Shown: one piece after another, positions 50,384-59,251 of the stretch
Position numbering within the stretch: the first letter of the stretch is position 1
Layout of the letters: each line of letters starts with the position of its first letter
Assembly: GCF_009861505.1 (NCBI RefSeq)
Contig: NZ_WTFT01000049.1
Location: 1-64,000 of the forward strand
Direction of reading: 5' to 3'
DNA: 64,000 nucleotides
Source: Pseudomonas izuensis
GTDB lineage: Bacteria > Pseudomonadota > Gammaproteobacteria > Pseudomonadales > Pseudomonadaceae
Program-made: the position numbers and the translations under genes
Notes under the pieces: model-generated
Databases searched by the model: none
The model's input: the letters and a program-made list of their open reading frames with translations, nothing else
What the model was told of the DNA's origin: nothing

Positions 50384-50594
50384 GCAAGCCCGAGACACTG
50401 TTCGGCGCACTTCGTCAAACGCCCAATTGGTCTCTCTCTCATGGAAGTGAGAACTCTGGGCTTACGATCCGCCAATGGGTGACCAGGAAATTGCTATTGA
50501 GGGTCCGTCGCAGCACGACCCCGCTGAGGTCCCCCAAAGATTCACTTGATTGAGCCAAACAGCACTTCGCCGTCAACAAGCAGGTGCTCCCGAC
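50384..50594. other. Gap with no recognised feature
   Basis: These 211 bases between the small hypothetical gene and the convergent LysR gene hold no credible ORF, hairpin or repeat that I can support. Confidence 0.3.
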
Positions 50595-51515
50595 CTAGCG
50601 TTTCATAGTCCAGGACGGATCGTTGGCCATTAACGCAGCTCCCCACTCCGCGAAGGCGCGGACCCGCGCAGACAAATGCCGCGTCGAGGGGTACACAAGG
50701 CTGATGGGCATGCCCGCCATCTCCCAGTCAGGCAGGACCTCAATCAACGTCCCCGCCTGAAAAAGGAGGCTCGCCTCCGCGCGTGGCACCGAAATGATGC
50801 CAAGACCTGCCAACCCGGCCGCGATGTATGCGTTCGCATTGTTGAACCGCATTGCCGGCCTCTGTTCGACCCGGTAGCTGTCGTCGCCTTGATGAAGCAC
50901 CGGAATCAACTGCCTGCCTGAGACGGGAAAGGTAAAACCTAGAAATCGCTGAAGCTGCAAATCGTCCGGCATAAGAATGGGCTTGGCGTTCATAAGGTAG
51001 ACAGGCGACGCGCAGAGGCAGAACGGCATCATCCCCACGAGGCGACACACCAAATCCTGATCTGTGACCAGTCCACCCCGGAAGGCACAGTCGATGCCTT
51101 CTTGCACGAGATCAACCACCCGTTCGCTGCAACCGATATCCAGTTCAATCTGTGGATGCCGCGCCATGAACTCCGGTAGCGATGGAATGATGAGATGTGT
51201 AGCGATACCAGAAGGCATTTCGACCCGCACCCTGCCACGGGCCACGCTACGGCTCTGAGCAACTGACGTCTCCAGTTCGTCGAGATCATCCAACACCGTG
51301 CGGGCGCGCTCGTAGTATGCCGCTCCGTCGGTTGTCGGTGTCACACGACGCGTGGTCCGGTGCAGCAGCTTTACACCCAGCAGTGATTCCAGCCCTTGAA
51401 TCTGACCGGATATGGTGGTCTTGGCGACATTCAGTGCCTCCGCCGCCCGGGTGAAACTCCCCACCTCCACTATCCGGCAGAAGGCGCGCATTGCTTCTAA
51501 TCGATCGAAGGCCAT
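50595..51515 (-). CDS. LysR family transcriptional regulator
   Basis: The protein has about 306 residues from the ATG at 51515 (MAFDRLEAMRAFCRIVEVGSFTRAAEALNVAKTTISGQIQGLESLLG). It belongs to the large group of LysR proteins whose N-terminus reads DRLEAM. It is divergent from the AhpD-like/cupin/RND genes with a 115-bp spacer, so those are its likely targets. Confidence 0.87.
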   Translation of the reverse strand: MAFDRLEAMRAFCRIVEVGSFTRAAEALNVAKTTISGQIQGLESLLGVKLLHRTTRRVTPTTDGAAYYERARTVLDDLDELETSVAQSRSVARGRVRVEMPSGIATHLIIPSLPEFMARHPQIELDIGCSERVVDLVQEGIDCAFRGGLVTDQDLVCRLVGMMPFCLCASPVYLMNAKPILMPDDLQLQRFLGFTFPVSGRQLIPVLHQGDDSYRVEQRPAMRFNNANAYIAAGLAGLGIISVPRAEASLLFQAGTLIEVLPDWEMAGMPISLVYPSTRHLSARVRAFAEWGAALMANDPSWTMKR

Positions 51516-51630
51516 GATTATCCGAGTTAACGCACAGTAAAAACGATTCAAGCCAGTTTATCCGCAGAATTTCGTCCAATAAAGTCGACTCCAGTGCCGA
51601 GAACCGTCGGCCACTTTGGAGAAATTAGCG
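51516..51630. promoter_or_regulatory. LysR / AhpD-like divergent promoter region
   Basis: The downstream half (from 51572) is the segment duplicated at 49891. No clean -10/-35 was fixed. TTGGAG at 51617-51622 is the ribosome site of the AhpD-like gene. Confidence 0.4.
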
Positions 51631-52080
51631 ATGGGTTCCAAACGCCTCAACTACTACCAAGCCGCTCCGCAAGCCATGAAGGCCATGCTCGGTCTCGAGA
51701 AAGCCGCATCCGAGTCGGTACTGCCACGCTCCTTGCGTGAGTTGGTAAGGATTCGCGCTTCACAGATCAATGGATGCGCTTACTGCATCGACATGCACAC
51801 CAGCGACGCGACCAAGGAGGGCGAAAGTCTTCGGCGCCTGATGGCAGTGAGCGCCTGGAGGGAAACCCCCTTCTTCGACGCGCGGGAGCGCGCCGCCCTG
51901 CTGTGGACCGAGACGCTGACGCTGGTTGCCACTTGCCATGCACCGGACGAAATCTACGAGCAGGTGGCCGCTGTATTCAGCGCACAGGAGCTGTCCGAAC
52001 TGACCTTCGTCATCGCCGCGATCAACGCCTGGAACCGCTTCGGCGTCGGGTTTGCGATGCAGCCGGAGCAAGCCTCATGA
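51631..52080 (+). CDS. Carboxymuconolactone decarboxylase family (AhpD-like) protein
   Basis: The protein has 149 residues from the ATG at 51631. The active-site motif is CAYCIDMHTSDA (about residues 48-59), the CxxC...H of AhpD-like alkylhydroperoxidases. It probably reduces peroxides or acts on a small reactive compound. Its stop overlaps the cupin gene start by 4 bp. Confidence 0.9.
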   Translation: MGSKRLNYYQAAPQAMKAMLGLEKAASESVLPRSLRELVRIRASQINGCAYCIDMHTSDATKEGESLRRLMAVSAWRETPFFDARERAALLWTETLTLVATCHAPDEIYEQVAAVFSAQELSELTFVIAAINAWNRFGVGFAMQPEQAS

Positions 52081-52502
52081 ACCTGCTGATCAAGTCGATC
52101 GGAATCGCGCTCATGGGGTTGCTCAGTACGGTCGCCCTGGCCCATGGAAGCGGCGATGGTGCCGGAGACGAGGTGGTCACACCCGTCGCCCAGACTGAGT
52201 TGCCGCTCAAGATTTTCAAGCGCGCCACTGCGCTTCGCGTCGACTTTGCACCCGGAGCCACCTCGACGGCGCATCGCCATCCTGGGCACGTTTTCGTGGT
52301 GGTGCTCCACGGTGAAGTGGAATCAGCCCTCGACGGCGAGGCCCCGCAACGCTTCAAGGCAGGAGACGCTTGGTACGAGAGCCCCGGCCAATTGCACCGC
52401 ATCACCCGCAATGCCAGTTCGTCCGAACCGGCTTCATTGGTGGCTTGGTTGCTGTCGGACGGTCAGGAAGCACTGGTCCAGCCCATTCAACTGAAACCGT
52501 AA
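52077..52502 (+). CDS. Exported cupin-domain protein
   Basis: The 141-residue protein has a signal peptide ending VALAHG (about 22) and a cupin_2 domain with the metal-binding HRHPGHVFVVVLHGE and later PGQLHRI. It would be a periplasmic single-domain cupin. It is translationally coupled to the AhpD-like gene. Function unknown; a role in detoxification with its neighbour is possible. Confidence 0.85.
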   Translation: MNLLIKSIGIALMGLLSTVALAHGSGDGAGDEVVTPVAQTELPLKIFKRATALRVDFAPGATSTAHRHPGHVFVVVLHGEVESALDGEAPQRFKAGDAWYESPGQLHRITRNASSSEPASLVAWLLSDGQEALVQPIQLKP

Positions 52503-52643
52503 TTCGAAGTTTTCCGGCATTACTGCATCCCGCACTCGAGTGGGACGCAAGGCCTGGGTATGCACAAAAATTAGCGCTCTCACAGAACTTCACTGGGTAC
52601 GAGAGCGCCGCCGGTACTCGAACTTCACGCTCTGGAGATTGAT

Positions 52644-52853
52644 ATGAAAACGCTCAAAGCCTTGTTCATCTGTGCACTGGTGGGTATCGCATCCCCCGTA
52701 TTCGCCGAAGGTGGTAGCGACCGTTTGATCGCGCAGAGCGATACCCGCCAAGCCTCTACCATCAACGACTGGGTAGTCCTCAGCGCGTTTCCCTTCAAGT
52801 TGTTCCGGTGGGCCGGAAACCCGCGTGCCGGGGTGCTTGTTCTAACCCCTTAA
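52644..52853 (+). CDS. Short exported peptide with PtrA-like N-terminus
   Basis: The 69-residue protein has a signal peptide ending VFAEGG (about 22-25), followed by GSDRLIAQSDTRQAS. The N-terminal half looks like the short Pseudomonas PtrA N-terminal family (FAEGGSDRLI). The second half (FPFKLFRWAGNPRAGVLVLTP) does not, so the end may be frameshifted or truncated. Confidence 0.5.
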   Translation: MKTLKALFICALVGIASPVFAEGGSDRLIAQSDTRQASTINDWVVLSAFPFKLFRWAGNPRAGVLVLTP

Positions 52854-52945
52854 GGACTTCGTCAGGCGTTGATTACGGCCTAATGAGTATGACCAGACAG
52901 TAACTCTTTTATGCCCCGCAAACACAATGCGGACGGAGAACTAAT

Positions 52946-54115
52946 GTGAACAATCCCAACTGGTTCAAAGAACTTTCTGTCCGGAACTACTTCCCATCAA
53001 CTGGAGGCCAGCTCCCTGCCATCGCCCTACTGGCAACCCTGTCTCTGGCGTTGACCGCCTGCAAGGAAGGTGTGGCCGACTCCAAGGTTTCGGCCGTGGC
53101 GCCCAGTGTCGATGTCGCGCGAGTCGTGCATAAGGAAACCCAACAATGGAGCGAATTCAATGGGCGGATTACCGCTACCGACGCGGTTGAGATTCGTCCG
53201 CGGGTCAGTGGCTACATTCGCCAGATCGCATTCGAGGAGGGCAGCGAGGTAAAGCGCGGCGACCTGCTCTTCGAGATCGATCCTCGTCCCTTCGAAGCTG
53301 AACTGAATAGTGCACTGGCCCGGCTGGAACAGGCCCAAGCAGTGTTCACGCTAGCCAGGACCCAGGACCAGCGCGCCCAGCGACTGCTACCCACAAACGC
53401 CATTTCCCGGGATGCTGCCGATACCAAGCGGTCAGCCCTGCTGCAAAGCGAAGCCGCGGTTAGAGAAGCCAAAGCCGCTGTCGCGGTAGCGAAGCTCAAT
53501 GTGGAGTTCACTAAGGTCCGTTCGCCCATCGACGGCAAGGTGAGCACCGCGCAACTGACCCTCGGCAACCTGGCCGTCGCCGACCAGTCGGTGTTGACCC
53601 GGGTCGTATCCATCAACCCTATCTACGTCTACTTCGACCCGGACGAGAAAAGCTTCCTGAACCATGCGCGGGACCAGGAAACTGAGTCCGGGCTCTCCGT
53701 CCGCGTGGGCTTGGCGAACGAAGAAGGTTTCCCACATTCGGGCACTGCAGACTTCCTCGACAACGTGCTTGATCCCCAGACCGGCACCATCCGAGCGCGA
53801 GCCACCCTGGACAACTCCCAGCGCAGGTTCACGCCCGGCCTGTTTGCGCGGGTGCGCTTGGCCAACGTCGGCAGGACAGAAGCCATCCTGGTGAACGACA
53901 AGGCGATCCTGACGGACCAGGACAAGAAGTACGTGTATGTACTGGCCCTCGACAACACCGTCAGTCGCCGGGACATCATTCTCGGCGGGCTGACCGACGA
54001 AGGCTTGCGCATCGTTACGAAAGGCATTTCCAGAGATGACCGCGTCGTGGTCAACGGCCTGCATCGGATACCCATACCGGGCTCCGCTGTGACCCCCATC
54101 GAAGTTACCATGTAG
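52946..54115 (+). CDS. RND efflux periplasmic adaptor (MexE-like)
   Basis: The 389-residue protein starts at a GTG (GGAG eight bases upstream). It is a lipoprotein: LLATLSLALTAC. The membrane-fusion pattern is EWSEFNGRITATDAVEIRPRVSGYIRQIAFEEGSEVKRGDLLFEIDPRPFEAEL, then the coiled-coil hairpin (about 125-190) and barrel segments (VRSPIDGKVSTAQLTLGNLA). It links the inner-membrane pump to an outer-membrane channel. Confidence 0.92.
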   Translation: MNNPNWFKELSVRNYFPSTGGQLPAIALLATLSLALTACKEGVADSKVSAVAPSVDVARVVHKETQQWSEFNGRITATDAVEIRPRVSGYIRQIAFEEGSEVKRGDLLFEIDPRPFEAELNSALARLEQAQAVFTLARTQDQRAQRLLPTNAISRDAADTKRSALLQSEAAVREAKAAVAVAKLNVEFTKVRSPIDGKVSTAQLTLGNLAVADQSVLTRVVSINPIYVYFDPDEKSFLNHARDQETESGLSVRVGLANEEGFPHSGTADFLDNVLDPQTGTIRARATLDNSQRRFTPGLFARVRLANVGRTEAILVNDKAILTDQDKKYVYVLALDNTVSRRDIILGGLTDEGLRIVTKGISRDDRVVVNGLHRIPIPGSAVTPIEVTM

Positions 54116-54131
54116 CCGCAGGTAAGCCGTC

Positions 54132-57100
54132 ATGAACATCTCGAAGATATTCATTGAAAAGCCCATCTATGCGATTGTCCTTTCGCTGGTGATTTTCGCG
54201 CTGGGCCTGGTTTCCATTCCACAGCTTCCGGTGGGCGAGTATCCGGAAGTGGTGCCGCCCAGCGTGGTAGTGCGTGCCGTCTATTCCGGCGCCAATCCCA
54301 AGGAAATTTCGGAAACTGTCGCCACTCCGCTGGAGGAAGCTATCAACGGGGTCGAGGGGATCATGTACATGAAGTCCGTCTCGGGCTCAGACGGCACTCT
54401 GCAGATCATCGTGACTTTCCTTCCTTCGGTAGACCCTGATACCGCTGCGGTAAGGGTGCAGAACCGGGTCAACCAGGCAACGAGCCGGCTACCAGAGGAA
54501 GTGCGCCAGTATGGCGTTACCACCCAGAAGCAGTCACCTACGCCTCTGATGTATGTGAGCCTCTTCTCCGAGGACCCGAAGTATGACTCCCTGTACCTGC
54601 GCAATTATCTGACCCTCAACGTCAAGGACGAGCTTTCCCGAATCCAGGGCATCGGTAACGTCGGGCTTTACGGTGCCGGCGACTACGCTATGCGCGTCTG
54701 GCTGGACCCGGACAAGCTGGCATCCCGTGGGCTCGCTGTGTCCGACGTGGTGAACGCGATCCGCGAACAAAACGCCCAGGCTTCCGCTGGCCAGCTCGGC
54801 GCGGAGCCCTCCCCGAGTTCCACGGACTTTCTGATCCCCATCAGCGTGCGAGGCCGGTTGAAAACCGCAGACGAGTTCAAGCAGATTGTGCTCAAGGTGG
54901 GTGATCAGGGTCAGGTCGTGACCGTGGCCGATGTGGCGCGTGTCGAATTGGGCTCCGGCGACTACACCATGCGCGTCCAGAAGAACGGCCAGCATGCCAC
55001 CACCGTTGGTGTCTTCCTTACTCCGGGAGCCAATGCCTTGGAGGTGGCCAACGCGGTGTATGCCAAGCTCGACAAATTGTCCACCGATTTTCCCGAAGGC
55101 GTCGAGTATCAGGCAGTGTGGGACCCGACAACCTTCGTGCGGGACTCGATCAGTTCTGTACAGACGACCCTGATCGAAGCCGTGTTCCTGGTCATCCTGG
55201 TCGTCATCCTTTTTCTGCAGACCTGGAGGGCCTCACTCATTCCTCTGGCAGCGGTGCCGGTGTCCGTCGTCGGCACCTTCTTGTTCCTGCTTCTGCTGGG
55301 CTACTCAATCAACACCCTGACCCTCTTCGGCCTGGTACTGGCGATTGGCATCGTAGTCGACGACGCCATTGTGGTCGTCGAGAACGTTGAGCGTTATATC
55401 GCCGAAGGGTTCACGCCCAAGGCGGCCGCCCACAAGGCCATGCAGGAAGTGTCCGGCCCAATCATCGCCATTGCGCTGGTGCTCTGTGCCGTCTTCGTAC
55501 CAATGGCGTTCCTATCGGGGATTACCGGGGAGTTTTACAAGCAATTCGCGGTAACCATCGCAATTTCCACGGTCATTTCTGCGATCAATTCACTGACCCT
55601 ATCGCCCGCCCTGGCCGCCAGGCTGCTGGTACCCCATGGCGTGCCGAAAGACAGGTTCGAACGGCTGATCGCTGCTTGCTTCGGCTGGCTCTTCAAACCG
55701 TTCAATCGCTTCTTCCTGAAAAGCTCCGACGGCTACGGTCGATCGGTGTCAAGGACGCTTGGATGTCGGGGTACTTTCCTGTCGCTCTATCTGGTGCTGC
55801 TGGGCGGCACGGCATACCTGTTCAATCAGGTTCCCTCTGGCTTCATCCCGACCCAGGACAAGCTCTACCTCTTCAGTGGCGCGCAACTTCCCGGCGGTGC
55901 CTCGCTTTCCCGCACCGCCGAAGTGGCGCGGCAGATGAGTGACGCGGCTCGCTCCACGGAAGGGGTCGATTTGGTATCCGACTACATTGGCTTCAACGCG
56001 CTGCAGACGGTGAACACCCCGAACATCTCGGCCTCCTATGTGGTACTCAAGCCATTCTCCGAGCGAACCCGGAGCGCGACGGAGATCACGACGGAACTGA
56101 ATGAAAAATTCTCGAAGATCAAGGGCGGCTACACCTATGCCCTGATGCCGCCACCGATCCAGGGGCTGGGCAACGGCTCAGGCTACTCCCTCTACCTGAA
56201 GGACCGTGCAGGCCTCGGCTTCCCCGCCCTTAACGGCGCGTTGACGCGACTTCAGGCAGAGATCGCCGCAACGCCCGGCATGTTCTATCCAGTGACTTCC
56301 TACCAGGCCAACATCCCCCAACTCGAGGTTGTGGTGGATCGGGTAAAGGCCAAAGTCCAAGGCGTTTCCGTGAAGGACATCTTCGAAACCTTGCAGACTT
56401 ATCTCGGCGCCGTGTACGTCAACGATTTCAACAAGTTCGGCCGCGTATACCGCGTCATGGTCCAGGCCGATTCGGCCTACCGGCAGAAAGTCAGTGACAT
56501 AGAGAACCTGAGGATGCGCAATAGCCAGGGCGCCATGGTACCCATCTCTTCAATCATACGAGTCGAACAGAGCTTCGGGCCCGACCCGGTCATCCGTTAC
56601 AACGGCTATCCGGCTGCCGATCTCATTGGAGGAACCGATCCCACAGTGATGTCATCTTCCGAGGCCATCGAGAAGATCACTGAAATCGCCGCGAAGATTT
56701 TGCCAGTAGGAATCGAACTGGAATGGACAGACCTCAGCTATCAGGAAGTGTCCCAGTCCAACTCCGCGATCATCGTCTTTCCGGTGGCCATCCTGCTGGT
56801 GTTCGTGACCCTCGCTGTGTTGTACGAAAGCTGGATTCTGCCGTTCTCGGTGATCCTGATCGTACCGGCATCAATCTTCTCTGCGCTCATCGGCGTCTGG
56901 TTGACCGGTGGCGACAACAACATCTTCGTGCAGGTGGGGCTGGTCGTGCTGATGGGACTGGCCTGCAAGAATGCCATTCTGATCGTGGAGTTCGCGCGGG
57001 AACTGGAAATGCAGGGACGAGAAACCCTCGATGCCACCATCGAAGCGTGCCACCTGCGTCTGCGCCCGATCATCATGACCTCAATCGCGTTCATCGCGGG

Positions 57101-57317
57101 GTCCGTGCCATTGCTGCTGGGCCAGGGTGCCGGCGCAGAGATACGTCTGGCCACCGGCGTCACGGTATTTTCGGGCATGCTGGGTGTCACTCTCTTCGGA
57201 CTCTTTCTGACGCCAGTGTTCTACGTGGTAATGCGCAAGCTATCCGGAGATTCGATCGCACACCCGTTGGAGGATCGATGCCAAACCGACGAGCCACAAG
57301 GTGTGCAGGATACATAA
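54132..57317 (+). CDS. RND efflux inner-membrane pump, HAE1 type (MexF-like)
   Basis: The 1061-residue pump starts FIEKPIYAIVLSLVIFALGLVSIPQLPVGEYPEVVPPSVVVRAVYSGANP. The proton-relay aspartates are in GIVVDDAIVVVENVERYI (TM4). RND repeats and twelve membrane segments are visible. It is closest in style to MexF. It would export drugs, quinolones, phenolics or similar. No OprN-like outer-membrane gene follows, so it must borrow one. Confidence 0.93.
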   Translation: MNISKIFIEKPIYAIVLSLVIFALGLVSIPQLPVGEYPEVVPPSVVVRAVYSGANPKEISETVATPLEEAINGVEGIMYMKSVSGSDGTLQIIVTFLPSVDPDTAAVRVQNRVNQATSRLPEEVRQYGVTTQKQSPTPLMYVSLFSEDPKYDSLYLRNYLTLNVKDELSRIQGIGNVGLYGAGDYAMRVWLDPDKLASRGLAVSDVVNAIREQNAQASAGQLGAEPSPSSTDFLIPISVRGRLKTADEFKQIVLKVGDQGQVVTVADVARVELGSGDYTMRVQKNGQHATTVGVFLTPGANALEVANAVYAKLDKLSTDFPEGVEYQAVWDPTTFVRDSISSVQTTLIEAVFLVILVVILFLQTWRASLIPLAAVPVSVVGTFLFLLLLGYSINTLTLFGLVLAIGIVVDDAIVVVENVERYIAEGFTPKAAAHKAMQEVSGPIIAIALVLCAVFVPMAFLSGITGEFYKQFAVTIAISTVISAINSLTLSPALAARLLVPHGVPKDRFERLIAACFGWLFKPFNRFFLKSSDGYGRSVSRTLGCRGTFLSLYLVLLGGTAYLFNQVPSGFIPTQDKLYLFSGAQLPGGASLSRTAEVARQMSDAARSTEGVDLVSDYIGFNALQTVNTPNISASYVVLKPFSERTRSATEITTELNEKFSKIKGGYTYALMPPPIQGLGNGSGYSLYLKDRAGLGFPALNGALTRLQAEIAATPGMFYPVTSYQANIPQLEVVVDRVKAKVQGVSVKDIFETLQTYLGAVYVNDFNKFGRVYRVMVQADSAYRQKVSDIENLRMRNSQGAMVPISSIIRVEQSFGPDPVIRYNGYPAADLIGGTDPTVMSSSEAIEKITEIAAKILPVGIELEWTDLSYQEVSQSNSAIIVFPVAILLVFVTLAVLYESWILPFSVILIVPASIFSALIGVWLTGGDNNIFVQVGLVVLMGLACKNAILIVEFARELEMQGRETLDATIEACHLRLRPIIMTSIAFIAGSVPLLLGQGAGAEIRLATGVTVFSGMLGVTLFGLFLTPVFYVVMRKLSGDSIAHPLEDRCQTDEPQGVQDT

Positions 57318-57430
57318 ACATTGTGAATCCACAGTCGTTAACGGTCCTTCATGACAGGCAGATGTGGCCAAAGGCAGTCGTTCCCAAACCCCATAAAATC
57401 CTGCAAGAAACAGAAGGCCTGCCACGCCAA

Positions 57431-57892
57431 TCACAATGGAAGCGGTCTGTCTTGAATGACCCGCTTCATGACCAGGGTCGAGGTCAGCCGTTGCACATTG
57501 GGTAAGGTCGAAAGGCTCTCATCGTAAAGTCTTTGAAAGGCTGGCAAGTCCTGGGCAATGACGTGCAGCAGGTAGTCCGGTTCCCCAAATAACCTCTGGG
57601 CATCGACCACCTGAGGTATATCAATGAGCGCCGTCTCGAACGCCTCGACAGCTTGCCGGTCACCCTCTCGAAGGGTGGCAAACACCATGGCAGAAAAATT
57701 CAGGCCCAACGCGACGGGATCAAGTTGCGCGCGATAGCCCAGCAACACACCGGACTCCTCCAGTGCCCGCACGCGCCGATGGCAAGGAGAGAGGCTCAGG
57801 CCTACACGTTCGGCAAGTTCAGTGACCGAAAGGCGACCATCCTTTTGCAGCTCAGCAAGAATCTTCCGATCAATTCTGTCCATGTAGAACAA
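57431..57892 (-). CDS. Lrp/AsnC family regulator
   Basis: The 153-residue protein has the N-terminal helix-turn-helix DRIDRKILAELQKDGRLSVTELAERVGLSLSPCHRRVRALEESGVL and a C-terminal RAM domain (AFETALIDIPQVVDAQRLFGEPDYLLHVIAQDL). It responds to an amino acid. It is divergent from the LysE-type exporter, the usual pairing in which the regulator switches on export. Confidence 0.92.
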   Translation of the reverse strand: MFYMDRIDRKILAELQKDGRLSVTELAERVGLSLSPCHRRVRALEESGVLLGYRAQLDPVALGLNFSAMVFATLREGDRQAVEAFETALIDIPQVVDAQRLFGEPDYLLHVIAQDLPAFQRLYDESLSTLPNVQRLTSTLVMKRVIQDRPLPL

Positions 57893-58028
57893 TCTCCCAA
57901 TCTACAACATCAATACGACCATCTTTGAAAGTTAATTCTAACCATATTTCATTAATCTTCCCCTAACCATTAATGACCGTACACCTCTTAAGAGAACCAG
58001 AGGGACGGCCTTTGATTTGAGAGGTGGA
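57893..58028. promoter_or_regulatory. Lrp-LysE divergent promoter region
   Basis: AT-rich DNA (57900-57995) with the repeated word TAACCAT (57951 and 57964 areas) and ATTAAT/ATTAATG copies. These are plausible Lrp contacts and promoter boxes, but none could be fixed. Confidence 0.35.
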
Positions 58029-58076
58029 ATGATGAATTACGCGGCGAATCATGAACTGGCTCAGGTGATGCCATGA
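58029..58076 (+). CDS. 15-residue leader peptide coupled to the LysE gene
   Basis: ATGATG is preceded by GAGAGGTGG, a much stronger ribosome site than that of the LysE gene itself. The peptide MMNYAANHELAQVMP ends in a TGA that overlaps the LysE ATG (58073). It looks like a short ORF that recruits ribosomes for the exporter. Confidence 0.45.
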   Translation: MMNYAANHELAQVMP

Positions 58077-58693
58077 CCTTCAGTGTTTTGGTTGCCTTCT
58101 GGGCGGTGTCGATTTTGTTCGTCATCACGCCCGGAGCCGATTGGGCCTACGCAATATCCGCCGGCTTGAAGCATCGAGTCGTCATACCCGCTGTGGGCGG
58201 ACTGCTATCCGGCCATTTGCTTGCCACAATGGTGGTAGCCGGTGGTGTTGGCACCCTGGTCGCCAACCACCCTGTGACCCTGTCGGTGCTGACGATGGCT
58301 GGGGCGGGTTACCTGCTTTGGTTGGGCATCAACATGCTCGTGTCCCCTTCCACACCGCACGTGGTGGATGAAGTTCAGGCGTCAGGCTCATGGACGCGCT
58401 GGGCGCTCAAAGGGCTTTGTGTCAGCGGGCTGAATCCAAAAGTGTTCCTGCTGTTCCTGGCGCTCCTGCCTCAATTTGCCGACGCCACTGCACCTTGGCC
58501 TGTACCGATGCAGATGATTGCGCTCGGGCTCGTCCACACGTTCAGTTGTGGCGTGATCTACCTTCTGGTCGGATTTGGCTCGCAGGTTGTTCTTCGGGCA
58601 CGCCCAGCCGCCGCTCACCTCGTCAGTCGTTTTTCTGGAGCGGCCATGATCCTCATCGCAGTGGCTTTGTTTGCCGAACAACTGCTGGGTTAA
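58073..58693 (+). CDS. LysE family amino-acid exporter
   Basis: The 206-residue protein has six membrane segments and LysE/RhtB landmarks: FWAVSILFVITPGADWAYAISAGLKHRVVIPAVGGLLSGHLLATMVVAGG and FLNPKVFLLFLALLPQF-like GLNPKVFLLFLALLPQFADA. It exports an amino acid or homoserine-lactone-like compound. The divergent Lrp gene probably regulates it. Confidence 0.9.
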   Translation: MTFSVLVAFWAVSILFVITPGADWAYAISAGLKHRVVIPAVGGLLSGHLLATMVVAGGVGTLVANHPVTLSVLTMAGAGYLLWLGINMLVSPSTPHVVDEVQASGSWTRWALKGLCVSGLNPKVFLLFLALLPQFADATAPWPVPMQMIALGLVHTFSCGVIYLLVGFGSQVVLRARPAAAHLVSRFSGAAMILIAVALFAEQLLG

Positions 58694-58708
58694 TGCACCT
58701 TCACAGGG

Positions 58709-58951
58709 ATGACTTTCGCATTCAAACGACCTGTGTATGCGGGAGAACAGAGCACCTGCCACTGGCTCATCGCTGATATTGATGAACGGGGTCACGCAAA
58801 GGCCGAAGTCAGGATAGTCAATGCAGATGGTGTCACTGTACTGGAGGCGACGACTACTGGTGTGCTGCCAGGAATTGAGGAGCGTGAACGCCTCACTCAG
58901 ATACTCTCTGAGGGAGATCCTACCAATGGCACAGTCCGGTCCACGAGTTGA
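58709..58951 (+). pseudogene. C-terminal fragment of a MaoC-like dehydratase
   Basis: The 80 residues TFAFKRPVYAGEQSTCHWLIADIDERGHAKAEVRIVNADGVTVLEATTTGVLPG match the second half of MaoC-type hot-dog hydratases. The N-terminal half with the catalytic Asp/His is absent; its place is taken by the LysE gene end. It is probably a remnant. Confidence 0.6.
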
Positions 58952-59038
58952 CTGCCTGAAATGGGTCAGAAGCGGACAGGATCTGGTTTAATATTCAAGC
59001 TGATATCATTCAAGAATTTACAAGCCGAGCAGAAAAAC

Positions 59039-59200
59039 ATGAATCGTCGCAAAAAAATAAATCAGCTGTTAAAGGCAAACGCCAAAAAGGCCAGTGCCAA
59101 ACTGGCACCGAAAAGCAAGCCTAAATACATTTGTAAAGCTGACCGATTGAAACTGGCTGCCGAATCCAGTCTCGACTCGAGCATTACCCCTGAGAGCTGA
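59039..59200 (+). CDS. DUF2986 small basic protein
   Basis: The 53-residue protein starting MNRRKKINQLLKANAKKASAKLAPKSKPKYICKADRLKL matches DUF2986, a short lysine-rich family common in gamma-proteobacteria. It could bind nucleic acid because it is so basic, but its role is unknown. An earlier in-frame ATG (58961) adds non-conserved residues. Confidence 0.8.
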   Translation: MNRRKKINQLLKANAKKASAKLAPKSKPKYICKADRLKLAAESSLDSSITPES

Positions 59201-59251
59201 TCCCTTTAGCTTGAACACCACCGGAATCTACAGGCATTCCGCAGGAACACC

